From positions 1-54,761 of the forward strand of contig JAPLAM010000093.1 in NCBI GenBank assembly GCA_026393275.1: DNA of 54,761 nucleotides. The letters run 5' to 3'. The notes below the pieces were generated by a model. The model was not told where the DNA came from, ran no database searches, and saw only the letters and a list, made by a program, of their open reading frames with translations. This DNA comes from Arthrobacter sp. GTDB lineage: Bacteria > Actinomycetota > Actinomycetes > Actinomycetales > Micrococcaceae. The translations under genes were made by a program, and so were the position numbers. Below are positions 24,572 to 31,506 of this stretch, one piece after another (within the stretch, counting starts at the first letter, position 1; each line of letters begins with the position of its first letter).

Positions 24572-25687
24572 TTAGGAGACGCTGCCGAGTTCCTTGGATT
24601 CCTGCGCTTCCATCCGCGGATCGGTGCCGAGCAACCGGCGCAGCGAGGCGAGCCGGGCCGGACCGGACGGGCCGGCGTGGCCGGCCAGCACCCACGCGTC
24701 CACCCCGCAGTTGACGGCGGCGGAGTCGTGCTTGCAGCCCCGCTCGCAGTCCTCGGTGCCGGGCGACAGATCCGGGAAGGAGCGCAGGATCCGGTCCGGG
24801 TCCACATGGGCCAGCCCGAAGGAGCGGATGCCCGGAGTATCGATGATCCAGCTGCCGGCGGGTGCGTCGTTCACCTTCAGCGCCAGCGCGGAGGAGGAGG
24901 TGTGGCGGCCGCGGCCGGTGACCGCGTTGACGCCGCCGGTGGCCCGTTCGGCCCCGGTGAGCGCGTTCACCATGGTGGATTTGCCGACGCCGGAGTGGCC
25001 CAGCATGACGGTGACCTTCCCGTCCAGGCAGGCCCGCAGCTGCGAGACCGCGGCCTTGTCCAGCCGGGCGGACAGGCCGTCGTCGGACCGGGCGTCGATG
25101 CCGGACGCGGCCGAATCCGCGGTCCTGGAGATGATCACCGGAAAATCGAGGTGCTCGTAGTTGGCGAGCAGTTCGGCGGGGTCCTTGACGTCCGCCTTGG
25201 TGACAAGAAGCAGCGGCTCGATCCCGGCGTCGTAGGCGGCCACAAGGGCGCGGTCGATGAAGCCGGTGCGCGGTTCCGGGTTCGCCGCGGCCACGACGAC
25301 GACGAGCTGGTCGGCGTTCGCGACGACGGCGCGTTCGATCGGGTCCGTGTCGTCCGCGCTGCGGCGCAGCAGGGTCCTGCGGTCCTGGATCTTGACCAGC
25401 CGAGCCAGCGAGTCGGTCTCGCCGCTCACGTCGCCGACGAGCGAGACGAAGTCGCCGGCGACCACCGGATTGCGGCGCAGTTCCCGGGCGCGGGCGGCGA
25501 TGACCGTGCGTTCATCTTCGGTGCCTTCGCCCACGACGGCGGTGTAGCGGCCGCGGTCCACGGTGATGATCCGGCCGGTGACGGCGTCGTCGTGGCTGGG
25601 CCGGTCCTTGGTGCGGGGCCGGGAGCCCTTCTTGTTGGGCCGGATGCGGACGTCGGACTCGTCCCAGGAGTCAGTGCTGCGGGCCAA
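24572..25687 (-). CDS. rsgA: Ribosome small-subunit GTPase RsgA
   Basis: 371 residues from TTG 25687, with GAAGGA nine bases upstream; no ATG or GTG fits the N-terminus, which would read ARSTDSWDESDVRIRP after the start. Circularly permuted GTPase for 30S maturation: the N-terminal OB fold is followed by G4 (TKADVK), G1 (GHSGVGKST) and G3 (DTPG), in that permuted order. The C-terminal zinc knuckle is CERGCKH with a later Cys. It overlaps the end of aroA by 17 bases in another frame, so translation is probably coupled. Confidence 0.93.
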   Translation of the reverse strand: MARSTDSWDESDVRIRPNKKGSRPRTKDRPSHDDAVTGRIITVDRGRYTAVVGEGTEDERTVIAARARELRRNPVVAGDFVSLVGDVSGETDSLARLVKIQDRRTLLRRSADDTDPIERAVVANADQLVVVVAAANPEPRTGFIDRALVAAYDAGIEPLLLVTKADVKDPAELLANYEHLDFPVIISRTADSAASGIDARSDDGLSARLDKAAVSQLRACLDGKVTVMLGHSGVGKSTMVNALTGAERATGGVNAVTGRGRHTSSSALALKVNDAPAGSWIIDTPGIRSFGLAHVDPDRILRSFPDLSPGTEDCERGCKHDSAAVNCGVDAWVLAGHAGPSGPARLASLRRLLGTDPRMEAQESKELGSVS

Positions 25688-27059
25688 CGGCGGCGTCCTT
25701 CTGTGCGGTGGTTCCCTGGCCGAGCATGGCTGCCCACATCTGCGGGAAGTCGGGCATGGTCTTGGCGGTCGTGGCGATGTCCTCGACTTCCACGCCGGGC
25801 ACGGCAAGGCCGAGGATGGCGCCGGCCGTGGCCATCCGGTGGTCCTCGTAGCTGTGCACAACGCCGCCGTGCAGGGTGGCGGGCCGGATGCGGAGCCCGT
25901 CGGCGGTTTCTTCGACGTCCCCGCCGAGGCGGTTGATCTCGGCCGCGAGGGCCGCGAGCCGGTCTGTTTCGTGGCCGCGCAGGTGGGCGATGCCGGTGAG
26001 CGTCGAGGGGGTCGTGGCCAGGGCACAGAGGGCGGCGACGGTGGGCGCGAGTTCGCTGGTTTCGGCGAAGGTGGCGCCCTTGATCTCCGGGCCGCCGGTG
26101 ACGGTCAAGGTGCCGTCCGCCAGGGTGACGCTCGCGCCCATGGTCGCGAGGATGCTGCGCCAGAGGTCGCCGACCTGGGTGGTCTGCGCCGGCCAGTTGG
26201 GGATGCGGACGGTTCCGCCGGTGGCAAGGGCCGCGGCCAGGAAGGGGCCGGCGTTGGACAGATCCTGCTCGATCCGCCGGTCGAAGCCGCGGATGGGGCC
26301 CGCTGAAACAATCCAGTGGTTCGGGACGGAGTCGTCGACGCTGACGCCCACCCCGCGCAGCAAGGCCACGGTCATGGCAATGTGGTCCAGGCTCGGTACA
26401 GGCTTTCCGACGTGTTCGAGATGGAGCCCCTCGGTGAAGCGGGCACCAGCCAGCAGCAGGGCGGAGACAAACTGGGATGAGGCGCTGGCATCGATAATGA
26501 GGTGGCCGCCGCGGACCGCGCCCGTGCCCTCGACGGTGAACGGCAGGGACGACGCCGGACTGCCGTCGGGCGCGCCGACCGCCACGCCGAGGCCGGACAG
26601 GGCCTCGATGATGGCGCCCATCGGGCGGTTGCGGGCATGCGGGTCGCCGTCGAACAGGGTCCTGCCGCGGTGCAGCGCGGCCACCGGCGGCACGAAGCGC
26701 ATGACCGTGCCGGCCAGCCCGCAATCGACAGCCGTGTCAGCGGCGGGGGCGTCCAGGTCCACGGGGGTGATGTCCAGGTCCGGGCCGTAGGCGCCATCGC
26801 CGGGCACCTCCGTAATGGTCGCCCCCAGCTGCCGCAGGGCCGCGATCATTAAGGCCGAGTCCCGGGAGTGCAACGGTGCGCGCAGCCGCGACGGTCCGTC
26901 CGCGAGGGCTGCCAGGATCAGGTACCGGTTGGTCAGCGACTTGGAGCCCGGAACGGTGACGGTGGCGTCGACGGGACGATCCGCGAACGGCGCACGCCAG
27001 TGCGGGCCGCCGGCGGCCGGAAAGGACGAGGCCGTGGCGGCAGGGGTGGTGCCAGTCAT
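25671..27059 (-). CDS. aroA: 3-phosphoshikimate 1-carboxyvinyltransferase (EPSP synthase)
   Basis: 462 residues from ATG 27059. Joins PEP to shikimate 3-phosphate in aromatic amino-acid synthesis. Motifs: PGSKSLTNRYLILAALADG (phosphate-binding Lys/Ser), CGLAGTVMRFVPP, DPHARNRPM and SYEDHRMATAGA near the C-terminus. The Gly of the AGT(A/V)MR motif is the position that decides PEP and inhibitor binding. It lies seven bases after the DoxX-like gene and overlaps rsgA. Confidence 0.95.
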   Translation of the reverse strand: MTGTTPAATASSFPAAGGPHWRAPFADRPVDATVTVPGSKSLTNRYLILAALADGPSRLRAPLHSRDSALMIAALRQLGATITEVPGDGAYGPDLDITPVDLDAPAADTAVDCGLAGTVMRFVPPVAALHRGRTLFDGDPHARNRPMGAIIEALSGLGVAVGAPDGSPASSLPFTVEGTGAVRGGHLIIDASASSQFVSALLLAGARFTEGLHLEHVGKPVPSLDHIAMTVALLRGVGVSVDDSVPNHWIVSAGPIRGFDRRIEQDLSNAGPFLAAALATGGTVRIPNWPAQTTQVGDLWRSILATMGASVTLADGTLTVTGGPEIKGATFAETSELAPTVAALCALATTPSTLTGIAHLRGHETDRLAALAAEINRLGGDVEETADGLRIRPATLHGGVVHSYEDHRMATAGAILGLAVPGVEVEDIATTAKTMPDFPQMWAAMLGQGTTAQKDAAVGPQH

Positions 27060-27066
27060 TGCAGTC

Positions 27067-27615
27067 TTAGGCTCCGAGAGTGTGGTCGACGGCCTTGCGG
27101 ACGGCCTTGTCGGCTTTCTTCAGGTTCTTGCCCGTGGTCTTCCGGGCGCCGGAGGCCAGGTGCGCGGTGGTCTTCCGGGCGTCGGCAGCGAGGTGCTCGG
27201 CACGCCAGGCCAGCCCCGGCTTGCCGGCAGTGTCCACCGAAGCCAGCAACACGCCTCCGGTCAGCGAAACGTTCTTCAGGAGCCGCTTGCGCCGGGCGTC
27301 GCGGCCCTCCTTGGAGGAGATATCCGCGCTGCGCCATTCGACGAAGCCGTTGAGTGCGGAGATCAGCGCCAGGACGGTGGCGGCGAGGCGGGCGGACTTG
27401 CCGAGGGCGAAGCAGACGCCTGCGCCCACCTGCGTCCCGCCGATCACGCGGGCCAGGACCTTCTCGTCGGTCTGGAAAGGAAGGGCATCGGCGGCACGCC
27501 GCAGCAGGGGAGACAGCTGGGTGGCAGTGTCATCCGCATTCCGGAGCTTGTCCACGCCTGCCAGCACGAAACTGGAGGCGAGCATGGGGCGGGCGAGAAA
27601 GCGGACAACTGACAT
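27067..27615 (-). CDS. DoxX-family membrane protein
   Basis: 182 residues from ATG 27615, with a strong AGGAGG seven bases upstream. DoxX fold with four hydrophobic segments: RPMLASSFVLAGVDKLRN at the start is the family signature. The C-terminal 50 residues are Lys/Ala-rich and probably cytoplasmic. DoxX proteins in actinobacteria take part in membrane thiol/redox complexes, but function here is not certain. It is divergent from sigR and upstream of aroA. Confidence 0.85.
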   Translation of the reverse strand: MSVVRFLARPMLASSFVLAGVDKLRNADDTATQLSPLLRRAADALPFQTDEKVLARVIGGTQVGAGVCFALGKSARLAATVLALISALNGFVEWRSADISSKEGRDARRKRLLKNVSLTGGVLLASVDTAGKPGLAWRAEHLAADARKTTAHLASGARKTTGKNLKKADKAVRKAVDHTLGA

Positions 27616-27656
27616 GAGTTTCCTCCTGGATGGATGAACCGCGGATGCTATGCGGG

Positions 27657-27668
27657 AGAACCGGTTCT
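27657..27668. promoter_or_regulatory. Perfect 12-bp palindrome in the DoxX/sigR intergenic region
   Basis: AGAACCGGTTCT is perfectly self-complementary and lies 42 bases upstream of the DoxX start, between the two divergent genes. Possible operator; the cognate regulator is unknown. Confidence 0.4.
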
Positions 27669-27684
27669 AGTCTTGCACTTTTGC

Positions 27685-27710
27685 GGAATATTTGCCCGTT
27701 CTGCGGGGTT
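27685..27710 (+). promoter_or_regulatory. Candidate sigma-R-type promoter upstream of sigR
   Basis: GGAAT at 27685-27689, an 18-base spacer and GTT at 27708-27710 match the known sigma-R/sigma-H consensus GGAAT-N18-GTT. Transcription would start near 27718, ahead of the in-frame upstream starts of sigR at 27730 (GTG) and 27784 (TTG). This would give positive autoregulation. Confidence 0.62.
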
Positions 27711-27883
27711 GTGCAGGTAGCGCCCAAACGTGGTGCAGGAGCCCGTTGCAAGAGCGTTCAGGAGTGTTAAGGAAGGCGGAGGTTTGGTTCTGCTGAGAGA
27801 AACCGGACTGCTGGAAGCAGTGCCCGCCGATCCGTGGGCCTTGGCCCTGACCGGGGCTTTGAGCGCGCGCCCGCGGGTGACAG

Positions 27884-27889
27884 TAGACT
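27884..27889 (+). promoter_or_regulatory. -10 element (TAGACT) of the short sigR transcript
   Basis: TAGACT lies eight bases upstream of ATG 27898, with TTGAGC as a possible -35 19 bases further up. It would give a nearly leaderless housekeeping transcript for the short form of the sigma factor. Confidence 0.55.
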
Positions 27890-27897
27890 TGAACGCA

Positions 27898-28701
27898 ATG
27901 AGCACCAAGGATCCGGCCATCGCGGCCATGCACGATGTCGCCGGCAACGGCGACGCCAAACGCGACACGACAGATGCTGCCAAGCCGGCCGTGGCCACCA
28001 CAGCCGTGGATGATGCTGTCGCGGAGCGAACCGCCGCGGAAACCGTGGCGGCGGACGGCACCGGGAAGCCCTTGGACACCGACGCCGAGACCACGGACGA
28101 ACGCCGCATCCGCTTCGAGCGGGATGCGATGCAGTATGTTGACCAGCTGTATTCGGCGGCCATGCGGATGGCACGGAATCCAGCGGACGCCGAGGACCTG
28201 GTCCAGGAGGCGTACACGAAGGCCTTCTCCGCGTTCCACCAGTACAAGCCGGGAACGAATCTCAAGGCCTGGCTGTACCGGATCCTCACCAACACCTACA
28301 TCAATCTGTACCGCAAACGGCAGCGCGAGCCGCTGCAGTCCAACTCGGACACCATCGAGGACTGGCAGCTGGCCCGCGCCGGGTCGCACACCTCGACGGG
28401 GCTTCGCTCGGCCGAGGCTGAGGCCCTGGACCACCTGCCGGATTCGGACGTTAAGCGGGCCCTGCAATCGATCCCGGAGGAGTTCCGCCTGGCGGTCTAC
28501 TTCGCCGACGTCGAGGGCTTCGCGTACAAGGAAATTTCAGACATTATGAACACCCCCATCGGGACCGTCATGTCCCGGCTGCACCGCGGCCGGCGGATGC
28601 TGCGGGACATGCTGGCCGACTATGCGGCCGAGCGGGGATTCAGGGCCGCGGGCGACCCCGCCGCCGCGGCCGAACGCAACAATCAGGAGAACAGGAAATG
28701 A
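27898..28701 (+). CDS. sigR: ECF sigma factor, SigR/SigH type (redox stress)
   Basis: 267 residues from ATG 27898, supported by the TAGACT box. After an acidic/Ala-rich N-terminus of about 75 residues comes sigma region 2 ([17 protein letters not shown], then [18 protein letters not shown]) and region 4 ([17 protein letters not shown] and [14 protein letters not shown]). In relatives this sigma directs thioredoxin and mycothiol genes after disulfide stress. The frame is open upstream to TTG 27784, which has GGAAGG seven bases before it, and to GTG 27730. Thus a longer form with 38 or 56 extra residues is possible. The TGA overlaps the rsrA ATG. Confidence 0.93.
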   Translation: MSTKDPAIAAMHDVAGNGDAKRDTTDAAKPAVATTAVDDAVAERTAAETVAADGTGKPLDTDAETTDERRIRFERDAMQYVDQLYSAAMRMARNPADAEDLVQEAYTKAFSAFHQYKPGTNLKAWLYRILTNTYINLYRKRQREPLQSNSDTIEDWQLARAGSHTSTGLRSAEAEALDHLPDSDVKRALQSIPEEFRLAVYFADVEGFAYKEISDIMNTPIGTVMSRLHRGRRMLRDMLADYAAERGFRAAGDPAAAAERNNQENRK

Positions 28702-28970
28702 GCGACTGCCAGGGACTGGGCGACTGCGACGACACCCGGATGCAGCGCATCTACGAGTATCTCGACGGCGCCCTCACGCACGACGATATCGCCGAGATCA
28801 AGGACCACCTGGACGAGTGCCCGGAGTGCCACGAGCAGTACGACCTCGAATGCGTCATCCGCGTGATGGTGAAGCGGTCCTGCACCGAGGCGGCACCGGA
28901 GAACCTCAAGAATTCGATCCTGGACCGGATCCACTCGATCCGCCCGGTGGTGGCCGACTCCGGGGCCTAA
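28698..28970 (+). CDS. rsrA: Zinc-binding anti-sigma factor, RsrA type
   Basis: 90 residues; the ATG at 28698 overlaps the sigR stop (ATGA). The ZAS motif HxxxCxxC is H37, C41 and C44, with further Cys at 4 and 10, the set used by redox-sensing RsrA: oxidation forms a disulfide, zinc is lost and the sigma factor is freed. Tight coupling with sigR keeps the two proteins balanced. Confidence 0.94.
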   Translation: MSDCQGLGDCDDTRMQRIYEYLDGALTHDDIAEIKDHLDECPECHEQYDLECVIRVMVKRSCTEAAPENLKNSILDRIHSIRPVVADSGA

Positions 28971-28994
28971 GCGCCGGCGGCCTGGCCACGAAAC

Positions 28995-29038
28995 AGCGAA
29001 AGACCCCGGAAGCCTGAGGTTTCCGGGGTCTTTCGCTT
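28995..29038. terminator. Bidirectional terminator between rsrA and the bL37 gene
   Basis: A long stem AGCGAAAGACCCCGGAA pairs with TTCCGGGGTCTTTCGCT across a short loop; T-runs occur on both sides. It lies between converging genes. Confidence 0.9.
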
Positions 29039-29062
29039 AAAGCTGTCAATCCAAGCCGTGGC

Positions 29063-29137
29063 TTAGGTGTTGGGGCGCTTACCGTGGTTCGCGCCGCCAC
29101 GCTTACGGTCACGACGTTTGCGTGCACGTTTGCTCAT
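29063..29137 (-). CDS. Ribosomal protein bL37 (24 residues)
   Basis: ATG 29137, with a near-perfect GGAGG ribosome binding site, to TAA at 29063. The 24-residue product starts MSKRARKRRDRKR and ends ANHGKRPNT. It matches my recall of the small actinobacterial large-subunit protein bL37 first described in mycobacterial ribosomes, which has the same length, basic start and ANHGKRPN tail. Too short for normal gene finders and easily missed. Confidence 0.88.
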   Translation of the reverse strand: MSKRARKRRDRKRGGANHGKRPNT

Positions 29138-29232
29138 AGCTGGCCTCCTTAATCTTGGTACTCAAAAGAGCTGCCCTCAAGTCTCCCACATCAGCGGACC
29201 GGCCGCGAACCGGGAGCCGGCCCCGGGCGGTC

Positions 29233-29844
29233 TCAGCCTCGAAGTGAGTTCCGGATGGAGATCCGGGCCTGGTCCAGGACCGTCTTGACGGTTTCAAGGG
29301 TGACCGGGGTGACGGGGCCGGCGCCAGCATGCCGGCGCAGCTCGATCCTGATGTCGTCCCGGAAGGACTGCACGAGCATTTCGGCCTCGCGGAGCCTCCG
29401 GTCGCTGTCCTTGGAGTAGCGCGCCCCCGCCGGGGCTGCCGAGTTGCGGGCGGTGGTGCGGGCGGCTTCGGCCGTCAAGGCCAGGTCCGCGCGCAGCCCC
29501 TGCATGTTCACCCGGATGTCCTGCCTCAGCTTGTCGGCGAGCCGGCGGACCGAGGCGGATATGTCGTTTTCGACGCCGGCCAGTTCCTCGCGCCGCCCGT
29601 TGAGCTCCACGAGTCCCGCCGGCGTGATGCTGTAGTTGGTGCGCCGCCCTTCCGTGCGGGTGGCCACGAGTCCCTCCTCCTCAAGCTTGGCCAGCCGCGG
29701 ATAGATGGTGCCGGCGCTGGGGGAGTAGGTGCCGCCAAAGCGGTCGCTGAGCGCCTTGATCAGCTCGTAGCCGTGTTTGGGGCCGGATTCCAGCAATGCC
29801 AGCAGGTACAGGCGCAGGGCGCCGTGGGCAAAGACCGGCGCCAT
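29233..29844 (-). CDS. PadR-family transcriptional regulator
   Basis: 203 residues from ATG 29844, which shares a base with the stop of the upstream DUF4097 gene (TGATG). N-terminal winged helix of the PadR type: YLLALLESGPKHGYELIKAL, then GTIYPRLAKLEEEGLV (recognition helix) and GRRTNYSITPAG (wing). The C-terminal half is a long helical dimerisation region. Together with the DUF4097 protein and three operator copies at the promoter this looks like a self-repressing two-gene unit. The inducer is unknown. Confidence 0.9.
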   Translation of the reverse strand: MAPVFAHGALRLYLLALLESGPKHGYELIKALSDRFGGTYSPSAGTIYPRLAKLEEEGLVATRTEGRRTNYSITPAGLVELNGRREELAGVENDISASVRRLADKLRQDIRVNMQGLRADLALTAEAARTTARNSAAPAGARYSKDSDRRLREAEMLVQSFRDDIRIELRRHAGAGPVTPVTLETVKTVLDQARISIRNSLRG

Positions 29845-30671
29845 CAAAGCCCCGCTTCGGTGTCCGTGTCCGGCCCGCCGTGGAAGATGGAGGTTTTTCC
29901 CGAGACCGAGTTGGTGCGCACGAGCATCAGCTTGGCGTCGGGCCCGGCGATGGTCTGCACCGTGCCGCCGGGCTGGGCGTACTTCTGGTCGTCGATCACG
30001 ACCGCACCGCTGGCGGACTTCGCGATGATGTCCACGCCGACGTCGTGCGGTACCCGGATGGTGACGTCCCCGGAGACCGAGTTGGCGCCGAAGTCGTGGG
30101 TGAAGCCGTGCAGGTCAAAGCTCAGGTCGCCGCTGACGGTGTTGGCTCGGATATTGCTGAAGTCGCCCGAAGCCGTGACCTCGCCGGAGACGCTCTTGGC
30201 CGTCAGGACCCCGTGGTGGTTGCGGGCGATGACCTCGCCGCTGACGGTGCTCACCGCCAGTTCGCCCGCGGTGCCGTCGGCCAGGACCGAGCCGGTGACG
30301 GTGTTGAGCCGGGTGTGGCCGGTGACGCCGGACACCATGCCGTCGCCGCTGACGCTGCCGGTCTCGACGTCGACGCCGGCCGGCAGGGCGATGCTGATGA
30401 CCACCGAGTTGGCGGAGTTGTTGCTGACCGTGCCCATGAGGTTCTTGAACCAGCCCTGCGGGCCGTGCAGCTGGTGCCGCACCTCGAGCCGGCCGTCCGT
30501 GAGGCTGACCGCCAGCGGATCGCCGTCGATCTCGGAGACCTCGATGCGGGCCACGTCCTCGTTATGGGTGACGATGTCGAAGCGGCCGCGGACAATGCCG
30601 AGCTTCAGCGAGCGGACGCCGTCGACGTCGATGGTCTGGGGACCGGTGACGGTCCACGCGTTTTGTTCCAT
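29844..30671 (-). CDS. DUF4097-family beta-repeat protein
   Basis: 275 residues from ATG 30671, with GGAGG upstream. The central part is a repeating beta-strand pattern with recurring SVSGxV and TVSGxV units, typical of DUF4097/adhesin-like beta-solenoid proteins. No signal peptide or transmembrane helix is visible, so it is probably cytoplasmic. Members are often next to PadR or membrane-stress regulators; function is unknown. First gene of the pair, expressed from the promoter carrying the GATATATC sites. Confidence 0.85.
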   Translation of the reverse strand: MEQNAWTVTGPQTIDVDGVRSLKLGIVRGRFDIVTHNEDVARIEVSEIDGDPLAVSLTDGRLEVRHQLHGPQGWFKNLMGTVSNNSANSVVISIALPAGVDVETGSVSGDGMVSGVTGHTRLNTVTGSVLADGTAGELAVSTVSGEVIARNHHGVLTAKSVSGEVTASGDFSNIRANTVSGDLSFDLHGFTHDFGANSVSGDVTIRVPHDVGVDIIAKSASGAVVIDDQKYAQPGGTVQTIAGPDAKLMLVRTNSVSGKTSIFHGGPDTDTEAGL

Positions 30672-30717
30672 GGTTCCTCCGGGTGCGGACGGTGCGATCC
30701 CGCCGGCGTGGATGCCT

Positions 30718-30781
30718 GCGATATATCGCGACTATGGAAACACGATATATCGCGCCTGCGAGGCGGTCAAGATATATCGCG
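30718..30781 (-). promoter_or_regulatory. Promoter with three copies of a GATATATC operator
   Basis: GCGATATATCGC (30718-30729), CGATATATCG (30743-30752) and GATATATC followed by GCG (30771-30778) are spaced 25-27 bp apart, centre to centre. On the reverse strand -35 TTGACC (30765-30770), a 17-bp spacer and -10 TATCGT (30742-30747) form the promoter, so one copy abuts the -35, one covers the -10 and one lies downstream of the start. Probably bound by the PadR protein encoded in this operon. Confidence 0.75.
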
Positions 30782-30796
30782 AACTGCCCGCGCCGC

Positions 30797-31396
30797 CTAG
30801 GCCGGTGCGTCCATGCCGAGCCACTGGAACCAGCCGCGGTGCAACACCAGCCAGGCCATCAGCCCGTAGCCGGCCTGGCCGGGCGTTCCGCCGTTGGCCG
30901 CGAGATCCTGGCGCCACTGCTCGTGGTTCAGCAGCGGCGAGAAGGTGTCCACGTACAGATGCTTCCGGCGCGTGGTGACATCGGCGAAGGCCGTGTTGAG
31001 TTCGCCCAGCCGCCGGTTCTGGATCGGATCCAGCGTCGGCGGCGGCCCCACGACGAAGACCTCGATCCTGTTCTGGGACGCCGAGTCCAGGATGTTGGCC
31101 AGATTGAGCCGGCTGCGCGCCGTGGAGAGCCCGAATTCGATGTCGCGGCCGGACAGCCCGATCACCAGGCGGTTCTCGTGCTGCGGCGCGAAGCGCCGGC
31201 CGGCCTCCTCAAGCCAGCGCTCGGCCAGGCCCTCGGTGCCTTCCTGCGGGCAGGGCAGGGAGTAGCTTTCCAGGGTCAGCCCGTCCTGCGGCGTGCGGGC
31301 CAGGACCCGTCCCAGCCAGCCCAGCGCCCGGGGGTCGCCCAGACCGGCCAGCAGCTCATCTCCAACGGCTGCGATCCGCAGCTTCCGATCTTCCAT
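30797..31396 (-). CDS. GDSL-like (SGNH fold) protein with altered catalytic residues
   Basis: 199 residues from ATG 31396, with GAGG upstream. SGNH-hydrolase pattern: block I AAVGDELLAGLGD, block III VIGLSGRDIEFG and block V GGTPGQAGYGLMAWLVL. The nucleophile Ser of GDSL is replaced by Glu (GDEL), and the expected DxxH is absent from block V. No signal peptide. It is therefore either not a hydrolase or uses other residues. It lies downstream of kgd on the same strand, separated by a terminator. Confidence 0.75.
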   Translation of the reverse strand: MEDRKLRIAAVGDELLAGLGDPRALGWLGRVLARTPQDGLTLESYSLPCPQEGTEGLAERWLEEAGRRFAPQHENRLVIGLSGRDIEFGLSTARSRLNLANILDSASQNRIEVFVVGPPPTLDPIQNRRLGELNTAFADVTTRRKHLYVDTFSPLLNHEQWRQDLAANGGTPGQAGYGLMAWLVLHRGWFQWLGMDAPA

Positions 31397-31456
31397 GACT
31401 ACCTCTTCATTCCCGATGCCGGTTCCATGCCCCGGATCTCCGCTGCGTTAAACAGA

Positions 31457-31500
31457 GCTGCCCGGCCGGAGTCGTGATGTTCGACGTCCGGCCGGGCAGC
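31457..31500 (-). terminator. Terminator-like hairpin downstream of kgd
   Basis: GCTGCCCGGCCGGA (14 bp) is repeated in inverted form at the other end, and the loop region adds GTCG/CGAC pairs. On the reverse strand it is followed by CTGTTTAAC, a weak T-tract. It lies seven bases after the kgd stop codon. Confidence 0.7.
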
Positions 31501-31506
31501 CTGGCG

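Noticed and set aside
29329..30978. A 549-codon plus-strand frame opposite padR and the DUF4097 gene
   Set aside because: Antisense shadow; it crosses two well-supported genes and the operator region.
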